The notes beneath the pieces were generated by a model that made no database searches, was not told the origin of the DNA, and worked only from the letters and a program-made list of their open reading frames with translations. A program made the position numbers and the translations under genes. Positions 7,944 through 17,798 of a stretch of DNA of 64,000 nt are shown piece after piece (position 1 is the first letter of the stretch; the number at the start of each line of letters is the position of its first letter). Origin of the DNA: Natribacillus halophilus (GTDB taxonomy: Bacteria; Bacillota; Bacilli; Bacillales; Marinococcaceae); the NCBI RefSeq assembly GCF_900100185.1, contig NZ_FNEN01000008.1, positions 72,659 to 136,658 of the forward strand. The letters are read 5' to 3'.

Positions 7944-7962
7944 TTCTTTTGTCCCCCTTTAA

Positions 7963-9504
7963 TTATTCCCATTCAATCGTGGATGGCGGTTTGGAGGTGA
8001 TATCATACACGACACGGTTCACCTGGGGCACTTCGTTGACGATCCGCGTCGAGATCGCCTCCAGTACTTCATGGGGAATGCGTGCCCAGTCTGAGGTCAT
8101 ACCATCCGTCGACGTGACCGCGCGGACACCGACGGTGTAATCATAAGTGCGGGTATCTCCCATCACCCCCACGCTTCGCATATCGGGCAAGGCGGTAAAA
8201 AATTGCCATATATCCTTGTCCAGTCCGGCTTTTTCCAGCACATCATGCAGCACGGCATCTGACTCGCGTACGATCTCAAGCTTTTCCGGTGTGATTTCTC
8301 CAAGCACCCGTATGCCAAGACCGGGACCCGGGAACGGCTGCCGCCACACAAAGCTTTCCGGCAAGCCCAGCTCAGTGCCTAACGCGCGCACCTCATCCTT
8401 AAACAGCGTGTTCAATGGTTCAATTAAATCCAGTTTCATATCCTCGGGAAGACCACCCACATTATGGTGGGATTTGATCGTCTCCGCTGTTGCCGTTCCG
8501 CTTTCAATCACATCCGTATATAACGTTCCCTGCGCGAGAAAGTCCATATTTTCCAGCTTCGAGGACTCCTCTTCAAACATATAGATAAATTGATTGCCGA
8601 TGATCTTACGTTTTTGTTCCGGGTCGGAGACGCCTTGCAATTTCGCTAAAAAGCGTTCGGAGGCATCGATTTTCATAACGTTAATATCGAATTCACCCTC
8701 GAACATTTCCATCACACGCGTGCCTTCATCTTTACGCAACAAGCCGTGATCGATAAAAATACAGGTGAGCTGATCCCCGATGGCCCGATGCACGAGCATC
8801 GCGGTGACCGAGGAGTCGACCCCGCCGCTCAGGGCACAGAGCACGTGGCGATTCCCTACGTTCTCACGAATTTTTTCCACCTCATGATCAATGAAATTCT
8901 CCATCGTCCATTCGCCCCGGCAGCGACAGATGTCATATACGAAATTATGAAGCATGTCGTCGCCATGAACCGTATGACGTACCTCCGGATGAAATTGTAC
9001 GCCATAAAGGTTCATCTCTTCGTTGCTCATCGCCGCGACCGGGGTCATCGGATTGGTGGCATCGGTCTGAAAGCCGCGCGGAGGCGCGGTGATCAAATCG
9101 CCATGACTCATCCAGACCGATTGCTCGCTCGCCAACCCTTGAAATAACTTCGCGGATTCGCTCACCTCAAGCACCGCTTTCCCATATTCACGATAATCCG
9201 CGGCCTCGACATTACCACCGAAATGATGGGTGAGCAATTGCATGCCGTAACAGATGCCGAGAATGGGCACGTCGAGATCATAAAGGGCAGGATCGCAGTT
9301 TGGGGCTCCTTCGACGTAGGCACTGCCGGGCCCGCCTGAGAATATGATCCCTTTAAGGTTGAGCGCGCCTAACTCTTCGGCGCTTACAGTGTGAGGGTAG
9401 AGTTCACTATAGACACCCAAATCACGAATGCGACGCGTGATTAATTGATTGTATTGTCCGCCAAAGTCAAGGACGGCAATCGTTTCATTGATTTCTTTAT
9501 CCAT
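7963..9504 (-). CDS. guaA: GMP synthase (glutamine-hydrolysing)
   Basis: Converts XMP to GMP with ATP and glutamine in purine synthesis. The N-terminal amidotransferase domain has nucleophile Cys85 (GICYGMQ) with His172 and Glu174 (FHPEV). The PP-loop SGGVDSS is at 226-232, and the C-terminal dimerisation domain ends with the conserved PPSTIEWE. At 513 residues it is full length. GAGGTG precedes the ATG. No riboswitch is visible in the 60 bp between yebA and guaA, so it may be transcribed with yeaC-yeaD-yebA. Confidence 0.97.
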   Translation of the reverse strand: MDKEINETIAVLDFGGQYNQLITRRIRDLGVYSELYPHTVSAEELGALNLKGIIFSGGPGSAYVEGAPNCDPALYDLDVPILGICYGMQLLTHHFGGNVEAADYREYGKAVLEVSESAKLFQGLASEQSVWMSHGDLITAPPRGFQTDATNPMTPVAAMSNEEMNLYGVQFHPEVRHTVHGDDMLHNFVYDICRCRGEWTMENFIDHEVEKIRENVGNRHVLCALSGGVDSSVTAMLVHRAIGDQLTCIFIDHGLLRKDEGTRVMEMFEGEFDINVMKIDASERFLAKLQGVSDPEQKRKIIGNQFIYMFEEESSKLENMDFLAQGTLYTDVIESGTATAETIKSHHNVGGLPEDMKLDLIEPLNTLFKDEVRALGTELGLPESFVWRQPFPGPGLGIRVLGEITPEKLEIVRESDAVLHDVLEKAGLDKDIWQFFTALPDMRSVGVMGDTRTYDYTVGVRAVTSTDGMTSDWARIPHEVLEAISTRIVNEVPQVNRVVYDITSKPPSTIEWE

Positions 9505-9565
9505 GGGACGGCACCTCGAATTTTTATAATAACGGTGATTATTTTACAGTCCTCGCCAGAGCCGG

Positions 9566-11740
9566 TCAATGATCTGATATCTTCTCGATCAACTGCAACC
9601 ATCGTTCTTCTGTATCGGTTGGCAACTGTGGAAGCTCCTGATTTCCGTAATAATATTCTTCATAAAGCGCGGTTAAAGACGACATATTTTTCGTGTCAAA
9701 GCGATCATCGACACGCTTGGCAAATTCCCGTGGCGTTTCGTGCCCGGCTCTTTTCAAACCGATCCAGCCAAGATACCAAAGCAATGCTTCGTAGGCGCGC
9801 GCGAACACCGATCCGCTCGTCATGCCCCGGTAGCGCCTTTGCATCCACTTCCTTATAAGTTTGCCACGGAAGACAAAAGTAATCACTCCGGCCAGAAATA
9901 ATCCGGCCCCCATGCCCCCGAGCAAGCCTAAAGGAAATTCACCCTCATCTTCATCGCTCGCTTGTGCCCCAGCATCCGTTTCTTCATCGCTTTCCTCTTC
10001 TTCAGGCATCATGTCGTCCATGTCTTGTTCGAATTCCTGCTCTAACTCTTCTTCGTCTATGTCATCCCCTTCGACATCTGCCATAGCAAAGTCCGTTTCA
10101 TTCGAGAAGCCCGGCGTCGGTTCAAACGGGACCCAACCGACGTCAGGAAAATAAACTTCGGCCCAAGAATGGGCATTTTCATTGGTCACTTCATATTCGC
10201 TGTAACCATCATCCTCTACTGCTACTTCTTCCCCGGAGGTAAAACCTTTCACCCAGCGGGCGGGGATATCAACAGAACGCAACATGACAACCATCGCCGT
10301 GGAGAAGTTATCGCAGTAACCGATTTGTGTCTCAAACAAAAACTGATCCACATAATCCTGGCCCTCTTCAGGAACAGGCACATCGCTCGTTTCGTATTCA
10401 AAGTCGGGGCCGGTGAGGTAGCTTTCAATCGCGCGCGCTCGGTCGTAGCGGTTATCTTCTCCATCCACCACGTCTTCAGCAAGCTCCCCGACCCTGTCCG
10501 GCAATTCCTCCGGCAGTTGCAGATGCCTATCGGTGATCGCTTCCGGGTCACTATGCCCATCATCCTCATGGTCCACTTCCTGCATACGTTCAATCGGGAA
10601 CTCGGGATTGTCATACGTGAGCGTCAATGCCAGCGTATCCTCAACGTCCTCCCCGCCCCAAAATTCGGCGCGCCCATTTTCATCATTAATGAAAATGGAA
10701 TGCTCTTCATCCAGATCGGCACTCGCGTCCTGTAGCGCTCCTTGACTAAACAATACATCTCCTTCACCCGAAAGGGGCTCATGAAAGGAAACATCCGCTT
10801 CAAGTGTTTCTGTTTCGGTCGCCTCTTCGTATAATGCCGCTTGTCCTTCGAGTTGCTCGGTCATCTCCGGACCAACGTCAGGCTCTTCAACATCTCTCCA
10901 ACCGTGGCCGGTATATTCGTGTTTCGATTCTCCTCGCCAGTAATCGGACGTCTCTGATCTGGCCGTAAACACTTCGACATCATCCATAACAAACCCGCCG
11001 CCGAGCCGTTCATCATTTTCGCCATAGCCAATTCTACGTGTCTGTTCGCCTTCCCCCCACCCCGTCGTGTCAATCCCTGTGGCTTCCTCGACATAAGGGA
11101 GCGGGTCCGGCCATTGCTGGGCATACTTGGGGGCTTGCCAACCGACGAGGACGGCCAGGGCCATAACCGTCAGGGCAACGGCCAAAAAACGCCCCCAATG
11201 CCCCGCCCGTACATTCGGATAGCGCAGATTCATCTTCGAAAGATAGATACAGGCAAACAGCAAAAAGCCAAAAATGAACAAGCGAATAACGGCCAGCGAA
11301 CCGTCATAAGCCGTAAATACGTCGAGAATCCCGATATATACGACACTCGCTATGATAAAAAAAAGAATCTGCTGGGCGATAACGACCCAGTAATAAGTGA
11401 GATAACTGACCATCGCCAACAATATAAAGAGTAACAAACTCCGGTAAAACTCACTTAACTGTAGCCACTCTCCGCTAAACACACGGCCACTCTGCTCCCA
11501 TACTTCCGTTATAAACAATGACCACCACCCGAAAGACAAATACGTTTCCTCTATAAAAATATAATCAAGGCTAAATGTAATCATAATGGCAAAAATGAGG
11601 AAGCGAATGAGCCAATGCATAGGGATCGCGATGATGATAAAGAAAATCGCGGTGACAAACAGAAATAACGGCATAAAAGCCGTGTCACTCATATACGGTA
11701 ATGGATACAACCATTCTGCAACCACTAAAAAGGCAAGCAT
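9566..11740 (-). CDS. yebA: Membrane transglutaminase-like protein, TgpA/YebA family
   Basis: Large membrane protein with several N-terminal transmembrane helices (to about residue 190), an extracellular transglutaminase-like domain with Cys476 (IGYCDNF), His524 (NAHSW) and an acidic residue at about 540 (PFEPTPG), a very acidic linker, one more membrane helix near 610-630 and a C-terminal DUF4129-like region. The first conventional start is the ATG at 11740, but it cuts into the first helix; in-frame codons continue to an ATT at 11791 placed eight bases after AGGAGG, which is probably the real start. Third gene of the yeaC-yeaD-yebA operon; its substrate is unknown. Confidence 0.88.
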   Translation of the reverse strand: MLAFLVVAEWLYPLPYMSDTAFMPLFLFVTAIFFIIIAIPMHWLIRFLIFAIMITFSLDYIFIEETYLSFGWWSLFITEVWEQSGRVFSGEWLQLSEFYRSLLLFILLAMVSYLTYYWVVIAQQILFFIIASVVYIGILDVFTAYDGSLAVIRLFIFGFLLFACIYLSKMNLRYPNVRAGHWGRFLAVALTVMALAVLVGWQAPKYAQQWPDPLPYVEEATGIDTTGWGEGEQTRRIGYGENDERLGGGFVMDDVEVFTARSETSDYWRGESKHEYTGHGWRDVEEPDVGPEMTEQLEGQAALYEEATETETLEADVSFHEPLSGEGDVLFSQGALQDASADLDEEHSIFINDENGRAEFWGGEDVEDTLALTLTYDNPEFPIERMQEVDHEDDGHSDPEAITDRHLQLPEELPDRVGELAEDVVDGEDNRYDRARAIESYLTGPDFEYETSDVPVPEEGQDYVDQFLFETQIGYCDNFSTAMVVMLRSVDIPARWVKGFTSGEEVAVEDDGYSEYEVTNENAHSWAEVYFPDVGWVPFEPTPGFSNETDFAMADVEGDDIDEEELEQEFEQDMDDMMPEEEESDEETDAGAQASDEDEGEFPLGLLGGMGAGLFLAGVITFVFRGKLIRKWMQRRYRGMTSGSVFARAYEALLWYLGWIGLKRAGHETPREFAKRVDDRFDTKNMSSLTALYEEYYYGNQELPQLPTDTEERWLQLIEKISDH

Positions 11741-11793
11741 ATAAGCGATTCCATACTGGGGATGTTTTAAAAAAGAGGTTGATTGTGAAATGA

Positions 11794-12945
11794 CTATCGC
11801 CTCCTTCCTCTTTTGGTCGGCATCGCAATCGTTTTGACCCTCATTTGTTTCAAGGGGAGCTGTGCGGTCTCCCGGTCGCTGTACAAAACAAATAACTCGT
11901 GTCTTTGTTGCATCTGCCTGATTTCTTTCATAGCGGAATCACTCATCTCGGGAATCATATAGATAACGCTCGGCAAGAAACGAAACGATGTAGGGAATGG
12001 GTCCCGCTCATCTGTTGATGAAGGTTCCACCCTTGCCAACGCGTTCATGACTTTCCGCACGTGCGTACGATCATTGCCCGCTGAGAGAACCGTCATTCCC
12101 GTTCCCAGGCATGCAAAATTGACCGGGGACTGTTGTTCATGGATGTTATGGACGGCTGCAGCCGCCCATTCTACGGCCTCTTCAAATGCCTGGCGATCAT
12201 TCACCCGCCCGTCGAGCAAAATCGTGAAGCCCTCGCCCTCTTCCGTATCAAATTCTTTCGTTGCCAGCCTTCCGAGACGGGCAGACACTTTCCAGTCAAT
12301 GCTCGTTAGACGGTCGCCGGCTTCGTATTCGCGGACACTCGAAAAATTTTGCGTTTCCTCGTGACTGAAGCGTTGAACACCGGCACGATCGGTTGTCGAT
12401 TTTTTGCTACGAATATTCTGTAGCTTGAATGGCAACTTTGTAATGCGCGGGTAGACGAGCACCTCACTTTTGACCGGCAATTTTCTCTCTCTTTTCCAAA
12501 AGCCAAAAGGGTCTCCGGTTTCCACGTTTACGTGCTCATATGTGTACGAGCCGCGTTTTTCAGCTTTTATGAGATAGCTATATTCTATTTGTTTCGAAAA
12601 CAACATCAAAAAGAACGCGCCCGGGTGACTCTCGATTTGTAACCCCGATGGCACCCGGTCGCGAACGCCCAAAAACAAAAGCGGCCACCAACTCTTTTTA
12701 GATATGTTTACATAGACTTTTGTCGTCTCCCCGTGAGCCAATTGACGATTCGCCATCACACGTTCGACATTTAAAAACCGAAGGGGGAAAACGATAAAAA
12801 GCAGGCCTACGAATAATAATACGGACACGCTATAGAAGAGAAACCAACTGACAAATCCCCCCTGGACCATGGCATAGGCAAACAGAACCGCGAGCAACAA
12901 AAGTACGGCGAAAACGCGTAAGCCCTGCCGCCATCTGATCCTCAT
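11794..12945 (-). CDS. yeaD: DUF58 domain protein (YeaD-like)
   Basis: Two hydrophobic segments near the N-terminus (about 10-30 and 35-55) anchor a cytoplasmic DUF58 domain. The family signature REYEAGDRLTSIDWKVSARL is at about 209-228. DUF58 proteins usually pair with a MoxR AAA+ ATPase and a transglutaminase-like protein, as here; the system is thought to assemble or modify envelope proteins. Its ATG overlaps the MoxR stop (ATGA), and the next gene begins two to three bases after its stop. Confidence 0.9.
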   Translation of the reverse strand: MRIRWRQGLRVFAVLLLLAVLFAYAMVQGGFVSWFLFYSVSVLLFVGLLFIVFPLRFLNVERVMANRQLAHGETTKVYVNISKKSWWPLLFLGVRDRVPSGLQIESHPGAFFLMLFSKQIEYSYLIKAEKRGSYTYEHVNVETGDPFGFWKRERKLPVKSEVLVYPRITKLPFKLQNIRSKKSTTDRAGVQRFSHEETQNFSSVREYEAGDRLTSIDWKVSARLGRLATKEFDTEEGEGFTILLDGRVNDRQAFEEAVEWAAAAVHNIHEQQSPVNFACLGTGMTVLSAGNDRTHVRKVMNALARVEPSSTDERDPFPTSFRFLPSVIYMIPEMSDSAMKEIRQMQQRHELFVLYSDRETAQLPLKQMRVKTIAMPTKRGRRR

Positions 12946-13898
12946 TTAACTATATCCTTTCTCGTCGCCGGTACCGATATCCGTGTGAGCATACGCTCGA
13001 TCAATTTATGCGCTTTTCCTTCAGAACTCAGCAGATCCGTTTCCAGTACAAGCCTGTGCCCCAGTGTATAGGGTGCGAGTAATTTCACATCATCGGGCCG
13101 GACATAATGAAAGCCGTTTATATAAGCATACGCCTGGGCAGCGCGCATCAGCGCAATCGATCCCCTCGGGCTCACTCCGAGCTCGATTTCGTCCATATTC
13201 CGCGTTTCCCGAACGATGGCGACGATATACTGTTTGACCGCGTCACTGACATAGACGTTCGGCACTTCGGCCTGCATCATCTGTAAATCCTTGACATGGA
13301 CGACCGCGGGCAATTCGTCAATCGGATGGCCGTGCTCGAGACGTTCCAGCATGTCCACTTCTTCCTCTCGCCCCGGATAGCCAAGCTTGATTCTGAATAA
13401 AAAGCGATCCAGTTGGGCCTCGGGAAGCGGGTAGGTCCCGCCGTGTTCAATCGGATTTTGCGTGGCCATCACAAAAAACGGATCAAACAAATCATACGTC
13501 TCGCCATCAACGGTTACATTCCCTTCTTCCAGCGCTTCCAAAAGAGCGGACTGGGTTTTCGGCGATGTACGATTGATTTCATCCGCGAGTAAAATATGGC
13601 TCATAACCGGCCCTGCCCGGAATTCAAATGTTTTCGTATGTTGGTTGTAAATCGAGATGCCTGTCACATCGGAAGGTAGCAAGTCGGGTGTGAACTGGAT
13701 CCGTTTAAAGTCTGCTCCCGTTGCACGAGCTATCGCCCTCACGAGCATCGTTTTCCCGACACCCGGAACATCTTCGATCAGCACATGACCACGGGCAAGC
13801 AGGGCGGTTAGTGTTAATGTAATCTCTTCCCGCTTGCCGACAACCACTTTTTCAACTGTATCAATAATGTCGCGAATTTTTTCAGCGTAATGACTCAA
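12942..13898 (-). CDS. yeaC: MoxR-family AAA+ ATPase (YeaC-like)
   Basis: Cytosolic ATPase with Walker A VPGVGKT at residues 44-50, Walker B LLADEIN at about 103-109 and a sensor region (MATQNPIEHGGTYPLPEAQL). It belongs to the MoxR group, chaperone-like ATPases encoded beside DUF58 and transglutaminase proteins. It starts at a TTG that has GGAGGAGG eight or so bases upstream. First gene of the yeaC-yeaD-yebA set; a TACAAT -10-like sequence lies in the 160-bp leader but a convincing -35 is not visible. Confidence 0.92.
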   Translation of the reverse strand: MSHYAEKIRDIIDTVEKVVVGKREEITLTLTALLARGHVLIEDVPGVGKTMLVRAIARATGADFKRIQFTPDLLPSDVTGISIYNQHTKTFEFRAGPVMSHILLADEINRTSPKTQSALLEALEEGNVTVDGETYDLFDPFFVMATQNPIEHGGTYPLPEAQLDRFLFRIKLGYPGREEEVDMLERLEHGHPIDELPAVVHVKDLQMMQAEVPNVYVSDAVKQYIVAIVRETRNMDEIELGVSPRGSIALMRAAQAYAYINGFHYVRPDDVKLLAPYTLGHRLVLETDLLSSEGKAHKLIERMLTRISVPATRKDIVK

Positions 13899-14058
13899 GT
13901 CGCGGTTCCTCCTCCGTTATCAGACCATCCTATTATGATTGTAGCACGAGATAGAGGAGAAACCTATGAAAACAATACGACGGATAAACTTACTCTAAAT
14001 CATATCGGGATCACATTTGACTATACCTTGCGAAGACTGGAAAAAAGTAAAGATTAAC

Positions 14059-15240
14059 TTATTTCAGTTGGCGAACGATTTCCTTCCCTATTTCAAGCGA
14101 CGCGGTAGCCGCCGGAGAAGGCGCATTACAGACATGAAGGCTTTTCTTTCCATAAATAAACATAAAATCATCCAAAAGTTGTCCGTCACTGGAGAGGGCC
14201 TGCGCCCTTACGCCGGCAGGGGCGGGGACAATATCTTCCGCTTGAACTTGCGGGATCAGCTTTTGCAACCCTTTCACAAATTTTTGCTTGCTGAACGAAC
14301 GTGTCATCTCGCCCACACCTGTTTTGGCATATTGGCGCGCGATTTTCCAGAAACCTTCATACATAAGGACTTCGGCAGTATCCTTAATGCTCACATCCCG
14401 CTTTCGATACCCTTCCCGCTTTAAACCCGGAATCGCGTTTGGCCCGGCTTCTACTTCCCCGTTGACCATGCGCGTAAAATGGACACCGAGAAAGGGAAAA
14501 TCAGGATTGGGAACGGGATAGATCAAGTTTTGAACAAGGTTCCGCTTCTCCGCCCTTAACTTATAATATTCCCCTCTGAAAGGCACGATCTTAACATCTG
14601 TGTGATACCCGGCCAGGCGCGCGATGCGATCACTATGTAGCCCTGCACAGTTAATCATGAACCTTCCTGTAAAAGAACCCTGAGGCGTGTCCACGGTCAC
14701 TTGTTTCTCATTTTCTGCGATAGCCGTCACTTCCGTGCCTAATTGCAAATGACCGCCGTTCTCCTGAAAGAGCGCCGCGAACTTTTCCGTAACGGTTTTA
14801 AAATTGACAATGCCGGCACTCGGCACCTGAATAGCCCCTAAACCGCGCGCGTTTGGTTCCACTTCCGCCAACTCCGCCGGAGTCAGTTTTTTCACGGCCA
14901 GACCATTCTGACGTCCGCGTTCATATAACCGTTCCATGGCGGCAACCTCTTCCGGTTCCGTCGCAACGATCACCTTCCCGCATTTTTCATAGTGAATGTC
15001 ATGCGCTTGACAAAATTCGGTCAACGACTGATTGCCAGCCGTTGCAAATCTCGCCTTGAGGCTCCCGGGCTTATAATAAATCCCCGAATGAATGACGCCG
15101 CTGTTATGGCCGGTTTGATGCGCGGCGACTTCCTGTTCTTTTTCTATAAGAAGAACGTTCGCTTTTGGATAACGTTCGTGGATGGCTTTGCTCGTGGCGA
15201 GGCCAACGATGCCTCCGCCGATAATGATGTAATCATACAT
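14059..15240 (-). CDS. lhgO: L-2-hydroxyglutarate oxidase
   Basis: FAD-dependent oxidoreductase of the DAO fold, 393 residues. The dinucleotide-binding motif GGGIVG is at residues 8-13, followed by HQTGHNSGVIHSGIYY, the diagnostic LhgO segment, and VNFKTVTEKF and GVRAQ further on. The family oxidises L-2-hydroxyglutarate to 2-oxoglutarate, feeding electrons to the quinone pool or oxygen. It is 11 bp downstream of a quinone-reductase-like gene on the same strand and probably shares its transcript. Confidence 0.92.
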   Translation of the reverse strand: MYDYIIIGGGIVGLATSKAIHERYPKANVLLIEKEQEVAAHQTGHNSGVIHSGIYYKPGSLKARFATAGNQSLTEFCQAHDIHYEKCGKVIVATEPEEVAAMERLYERGRQNGLAVKKLTPAELAEVEPNARGLGAIQVPSAGIVNFKTVTEKFAALFQENGGHLQLGTEVTAIAENEKQVTVDTPQGSFTGRFMINCAGLHSDRIARLAGYHTDVKIVPFRGEYYKLRAEKRNLVQNLIYPVPNPDFPFLGVHFTRMVNGEVEAGPNAIPGLKREGYRKRDVSIKDTAEVLMYEGFWKIARQYAKTGVGEMTRSFSKQKFVKGLQKLIPQVQAEDIVPAPAGVRAQALSSDGQLLDDFMFIYGKKSLHVCNAPSPAATASLEIGKEIVRQLK

Positions 15241-15251
15241 AATCTCTCTCC

Positions 15252-16256
15252 CTAGAAGTTTTCCAGTACAATTTTTCCTATCATTTTGCCGCTTTCGATT
15301 TTTTCATGGGCGTTCCGAAGATTTTCAGCGTTAATAGCGCCGCCATGCTCCGTTAACGTCGTGTGGATTTTCCCCTCGTCCACAAGCTTGCTCACTTCAT
15401 TCAGTAGACGGTGTTGCTCGATCATATCCTCGGTGCCATACATGGAACGCGTAAACATAAATTCATAAGAAAATGAAGCGCTTTTATTTTTAAGTTGATC
15501 GAGATTTTGTTTTTCTTTTGTTTCTACGATCGTCACAATATGGCCTTGGGGCGCTACTGCCTCCGCCATATTTTCCCAATGCTGATCGGTATTGTTGCAA
15601 CATAGGATGTAATCTACAGGTTCTTCCAATTGCGGCATAAACCGCTCATAATGGTTGATGGTTTTATCCGCGCCGCGGGATTTCGCCCAATCTATAGATT
15701 CTTTTCTGGAAGCGGTCCCGATCGTCTCGAGTCCCGATAACTTCGCTATCTGTGTGGCAATCGAGCCTACACCGCCGGCCGCGCCGATGATTAATATGCT
15801 ATTTCCTTTATTGGCATCCGCTTGCATCGATAAGTGCATGCGCTCGAAGAGGGCTTCCCAGGCTGTTATCGTCGTCAGGGGTAAGGCAGCCGCTTCCACA
15901 AAATCCAATTTTTCAGGCTTTTTACCGACAATACGTTCATCGACCAAATGAAACTCGCTATTGCCGCCGGGCCGGGTTACGCTTCCCGCGTAGTAAACTT
16001 CATCGCCGACATTGAAAAGTTCTGCTTCATTTCCAACTTCTTCGACGACACCGGCGACATCCCAGCCGAGGATTTTAGGTTCATTCCCTTCAGGATCGCC
16101 TCCACGGCGTTGTTTTGTATCCACGGGATTGACGGAAATCGCCTTGACTTTCACGAGTAAGTCTTTCCCTGCCGCTTGCGGCTTTTCCACTTCTACATCC
16201 TGTAAACTGTTCTCATCCGTAATCGGCAGACTTTGATAAAATCCAACAGCTTTCAT
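15252..16256 (-). CDS. Zinc-independent alcohol dehydrogenase/quinone reductase family protein
   Basis: MDR-superfamily NADPH oxidoreductase of the ZADH/adh_fam_1 group (TIGR02817-like). The GroES-like half has SVNPVDTKQRRG and GWDVAGVVEEVG; the Rossmann motif is GAAGGVGSIA at about 157-166. Structural zinc cysteines are absent. The ATG at 16256 has CAGGAG nine bases upstream and gives 334 residues; a longer frame to 16277 is rejected. It probably reduces quinones or reactive carbonyl compounds. Confidence 0.88.
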   Translation of the reverse strand: MKAVGFYQSLPITDENSLQDVEVEKPQAAGKDLLVKVKAISVNPVDTKQRRGGDPEGNEPKILGWDVAGVVEEVGNEAELFNVGDEVYYAGSVTRPGGNSEFHLVDERIVGKKPEKLDFVEAAALPLTTITAWEALFERMHLSMQADANKGNSILIIGAAGGVGSIATQIAKLSGLETIGTASRKESIDWAKSRGADKTINHYERFMPQLEEPVDYILCCNNTDQHWENMAEAVAPQGHIVTIVETKEKQNLDQLKNKSASFSYEFMFTRSMYGTEDMIEQHRLLNEVSKLVDEGKIHTTLTEHGGAINAENLRNAHEKIESGKMIGKIVLENF

Positions 16257-16407
16257 GATCGCACACTCCTGTTCCATCGATATAGGTTCTCTTACGACAT
16301 ACCCGAATCACGATGACACAAAACAAACCGTGGCTGTTGTGATAAACCAAAGCTTGCGTTAAAATAATAAAGTTATCCATTATTTACATTAAAGAAGGTT
16401 GAACATC

Positions 16408-17547
16408 ATGAATTTTCGCGTCTTCGTCCTTGCTATATCGGCATTCGTCGTCGGCATGGTTGAATTGATTATCGGCGGTATTTTACCGTTAATCGCTGAG
16501 GATTTACAGGTTTCCGTAGGAGCGGCGGGTCAGCTCATTACCGTTTTCGCCCTCGTGTTCGCTGTCTCCGGCCCCGTGCTACTCTCGCTCACATCAAAAA
16601 TAGAGCGTAAAAGGTTGTACTTATCTTCTCTGGCGGTTTTCTTTTTTGCCAATCTGCTTGCCTACGCAAGTCCGAATTACGAAATGTTGATCGTTGCACG
16701 CGTGATCACGGCGATGAGTGCCGCTTTAATTATCGTTTTATCGCTTACGATCGCGCCCAAAATCGTCGAACCCGCTTACCGCTCTCGCAGCATCGGCATT
16801 ATCACAATGGGTGTCAGTTCAGCGTTAGTGTTGGGTGTACCGATCGGGGTCCTGCTCGGTAATGCCTTTGGATGGCGTATATTGTTTTTATTAATCGCCT
16901 TTTTAACATTGATCGCGGGGGTGATCATCTTTTATTTTCTGGAACCGATCACCCCCGGACATGTTACATCACTTCGACAGCAAATCACATCGTTAAAAAG
17001 CGGAAAAATCTTCACTGCCCATCTCGTCACGTTACTCATCCTCGCGGGCCATTATATGCTGTATGGCTATTTTGCCCCCTTTCTGGAGACAACTATGCAA
17101 CTGGAACCGTTTTGGATAAGTGTCGCCTTTTTCGTCTTTGGCATCTCCGCGGTAACCGGTGGCGGTGTAGGGGGCTGGCTCACGGATCGCATCGGGGCAA
17201 AACCGACCGTCATTACTTTTATTATCCTGTTCGCGCTTATTCTACTCATCCTGCCGTCAGCCACATCCTTCCCCTTGCTTTTTCCATTCGCTCTCGTGAT
17301 CTGGGGAATGTTAAGCTGGTCCATCGCCCCGGCCCAGCAAAGTTATCTGATTCAAACGGCACCGGAGACATCGGATATCCAGCAAAGTGTGAACACTTCC
17401 GCCTTGCAGTTCGGGATCGCCACCGGATCCGGTCTCGGCGGGGTCGTCGTCCAACAAACGTCGGTCGTCGCCACGTCGTGGGCAGGGAGTGTGCTGGTTT
17501 TGCTGGCTCTCGGCTTCGCCCTATATTCCTTCCGAAAACCGGCTTAA
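16408..17547 (+). CDS. MFS transporter, DHA1 family
   Basis: Twelve-helix membrane protein of 379 residues resembling AraJ/YdhP-type drug and sugar efflux carriers. It shows the loop 2-3 segment SLTSKIERKRLYL and GWLTDRIGAKPT between the halves. The ATG at 16408 with AGAAGG nine bases upstream is preferred to a TTG at 16399. Efflux of small toxic compounds is the family guess; no substrate can be stated. It faces away from the quinone-reductase gene. Confidence 0.88.
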   Translation: MNFRVFVLAISAFVVGMVELIIGGILPLIAEDLQVSVGAAGQLITVFALVFAVSGPVLLSLTSKIERKRLYLSSLAVFFFANLLAYASPNYEMLIVARVITAMSAALIIVLSLTIAPKIVEPAYRSRSIGIITMGVSSALVLGVPIGVLLGNAFGWRILFLLIAFLTLIAGVIIFYFLEPITPGHVTSLRQQITSLKSGKIFTAHLVTLLILAGHYMLYGYFAPFLETTMQLEPFWISVAFFVFGISAVTGGGVGGWLTDRIGAKPTVITFIILFALILLILPSATSFPLLFPFALVIWGMLSWSIAPAQQSYLIQTAPETSDIQQSVNTSALQFGIATGSGLGGVVVQQTSVVATSWAGSVLVLLALGFALYSFRKPA

Positions 17548-17559
17548 AAATAAGCTTGA

Positions 17560-17739
17560 AAAAAGAATTATTGTTCCCTTATCTATGAAAAGCGTTTTAA
17601 CCAATTGGAACAATCCGTAAAAGAAATCAACAACATCACAAAAAACATCGAACAAAAGCAAGAGAATCAGGAAGCGGTCATTGATTTATTGTCCCGCCGC
17701 TCCATCGATCTTGAGGTGGGCTTGAAAAAAGTACGCTAA
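17560..17739 (+). pseudogene. Coiled-coil gene remnant
   Basis: An open frame without a start codon encodes RFNQLEQSVKEINNITKN and ends with SRRSIDLEVGLKKVR and a stop. This looks like the tail of a small coiled-coil protein whose 5' end is lost. It follows the MFS gene directly. The family is not identified. Confidence 0.4.
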
Positions 17740-17751
17740 GTAAGATAGAGA

Positions 17752-17797
17752 AGAGGAGATGACAGGTTCTCTCTCTCATTAATCTCCTCTATATTTG
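17752..17797. terminator. Bidirectional hairpin between convergent genes
   Basis: AGAGGAGAT and ATCTCCTCT form a perfect 9-bp stem around a 21-base loop, between the MFS region and eutH. T-runs are weak on both sides. Confidence 0.5.
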
Positions 17798-17798
17798 T

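Noticed and set aside
9505-9565. Purine riboswitch upstream of guaA
   Set aside because: Only 60 bp separate guaA from yebA and none of the aptamer motifs are present; the only aptamer is at pbuG.
15475-15490. cre-like AAGCGCTTTTA inside the quinone-reductase gene
   Set aside because: It lacks the full 14-base spacing and lies inside a coding region.
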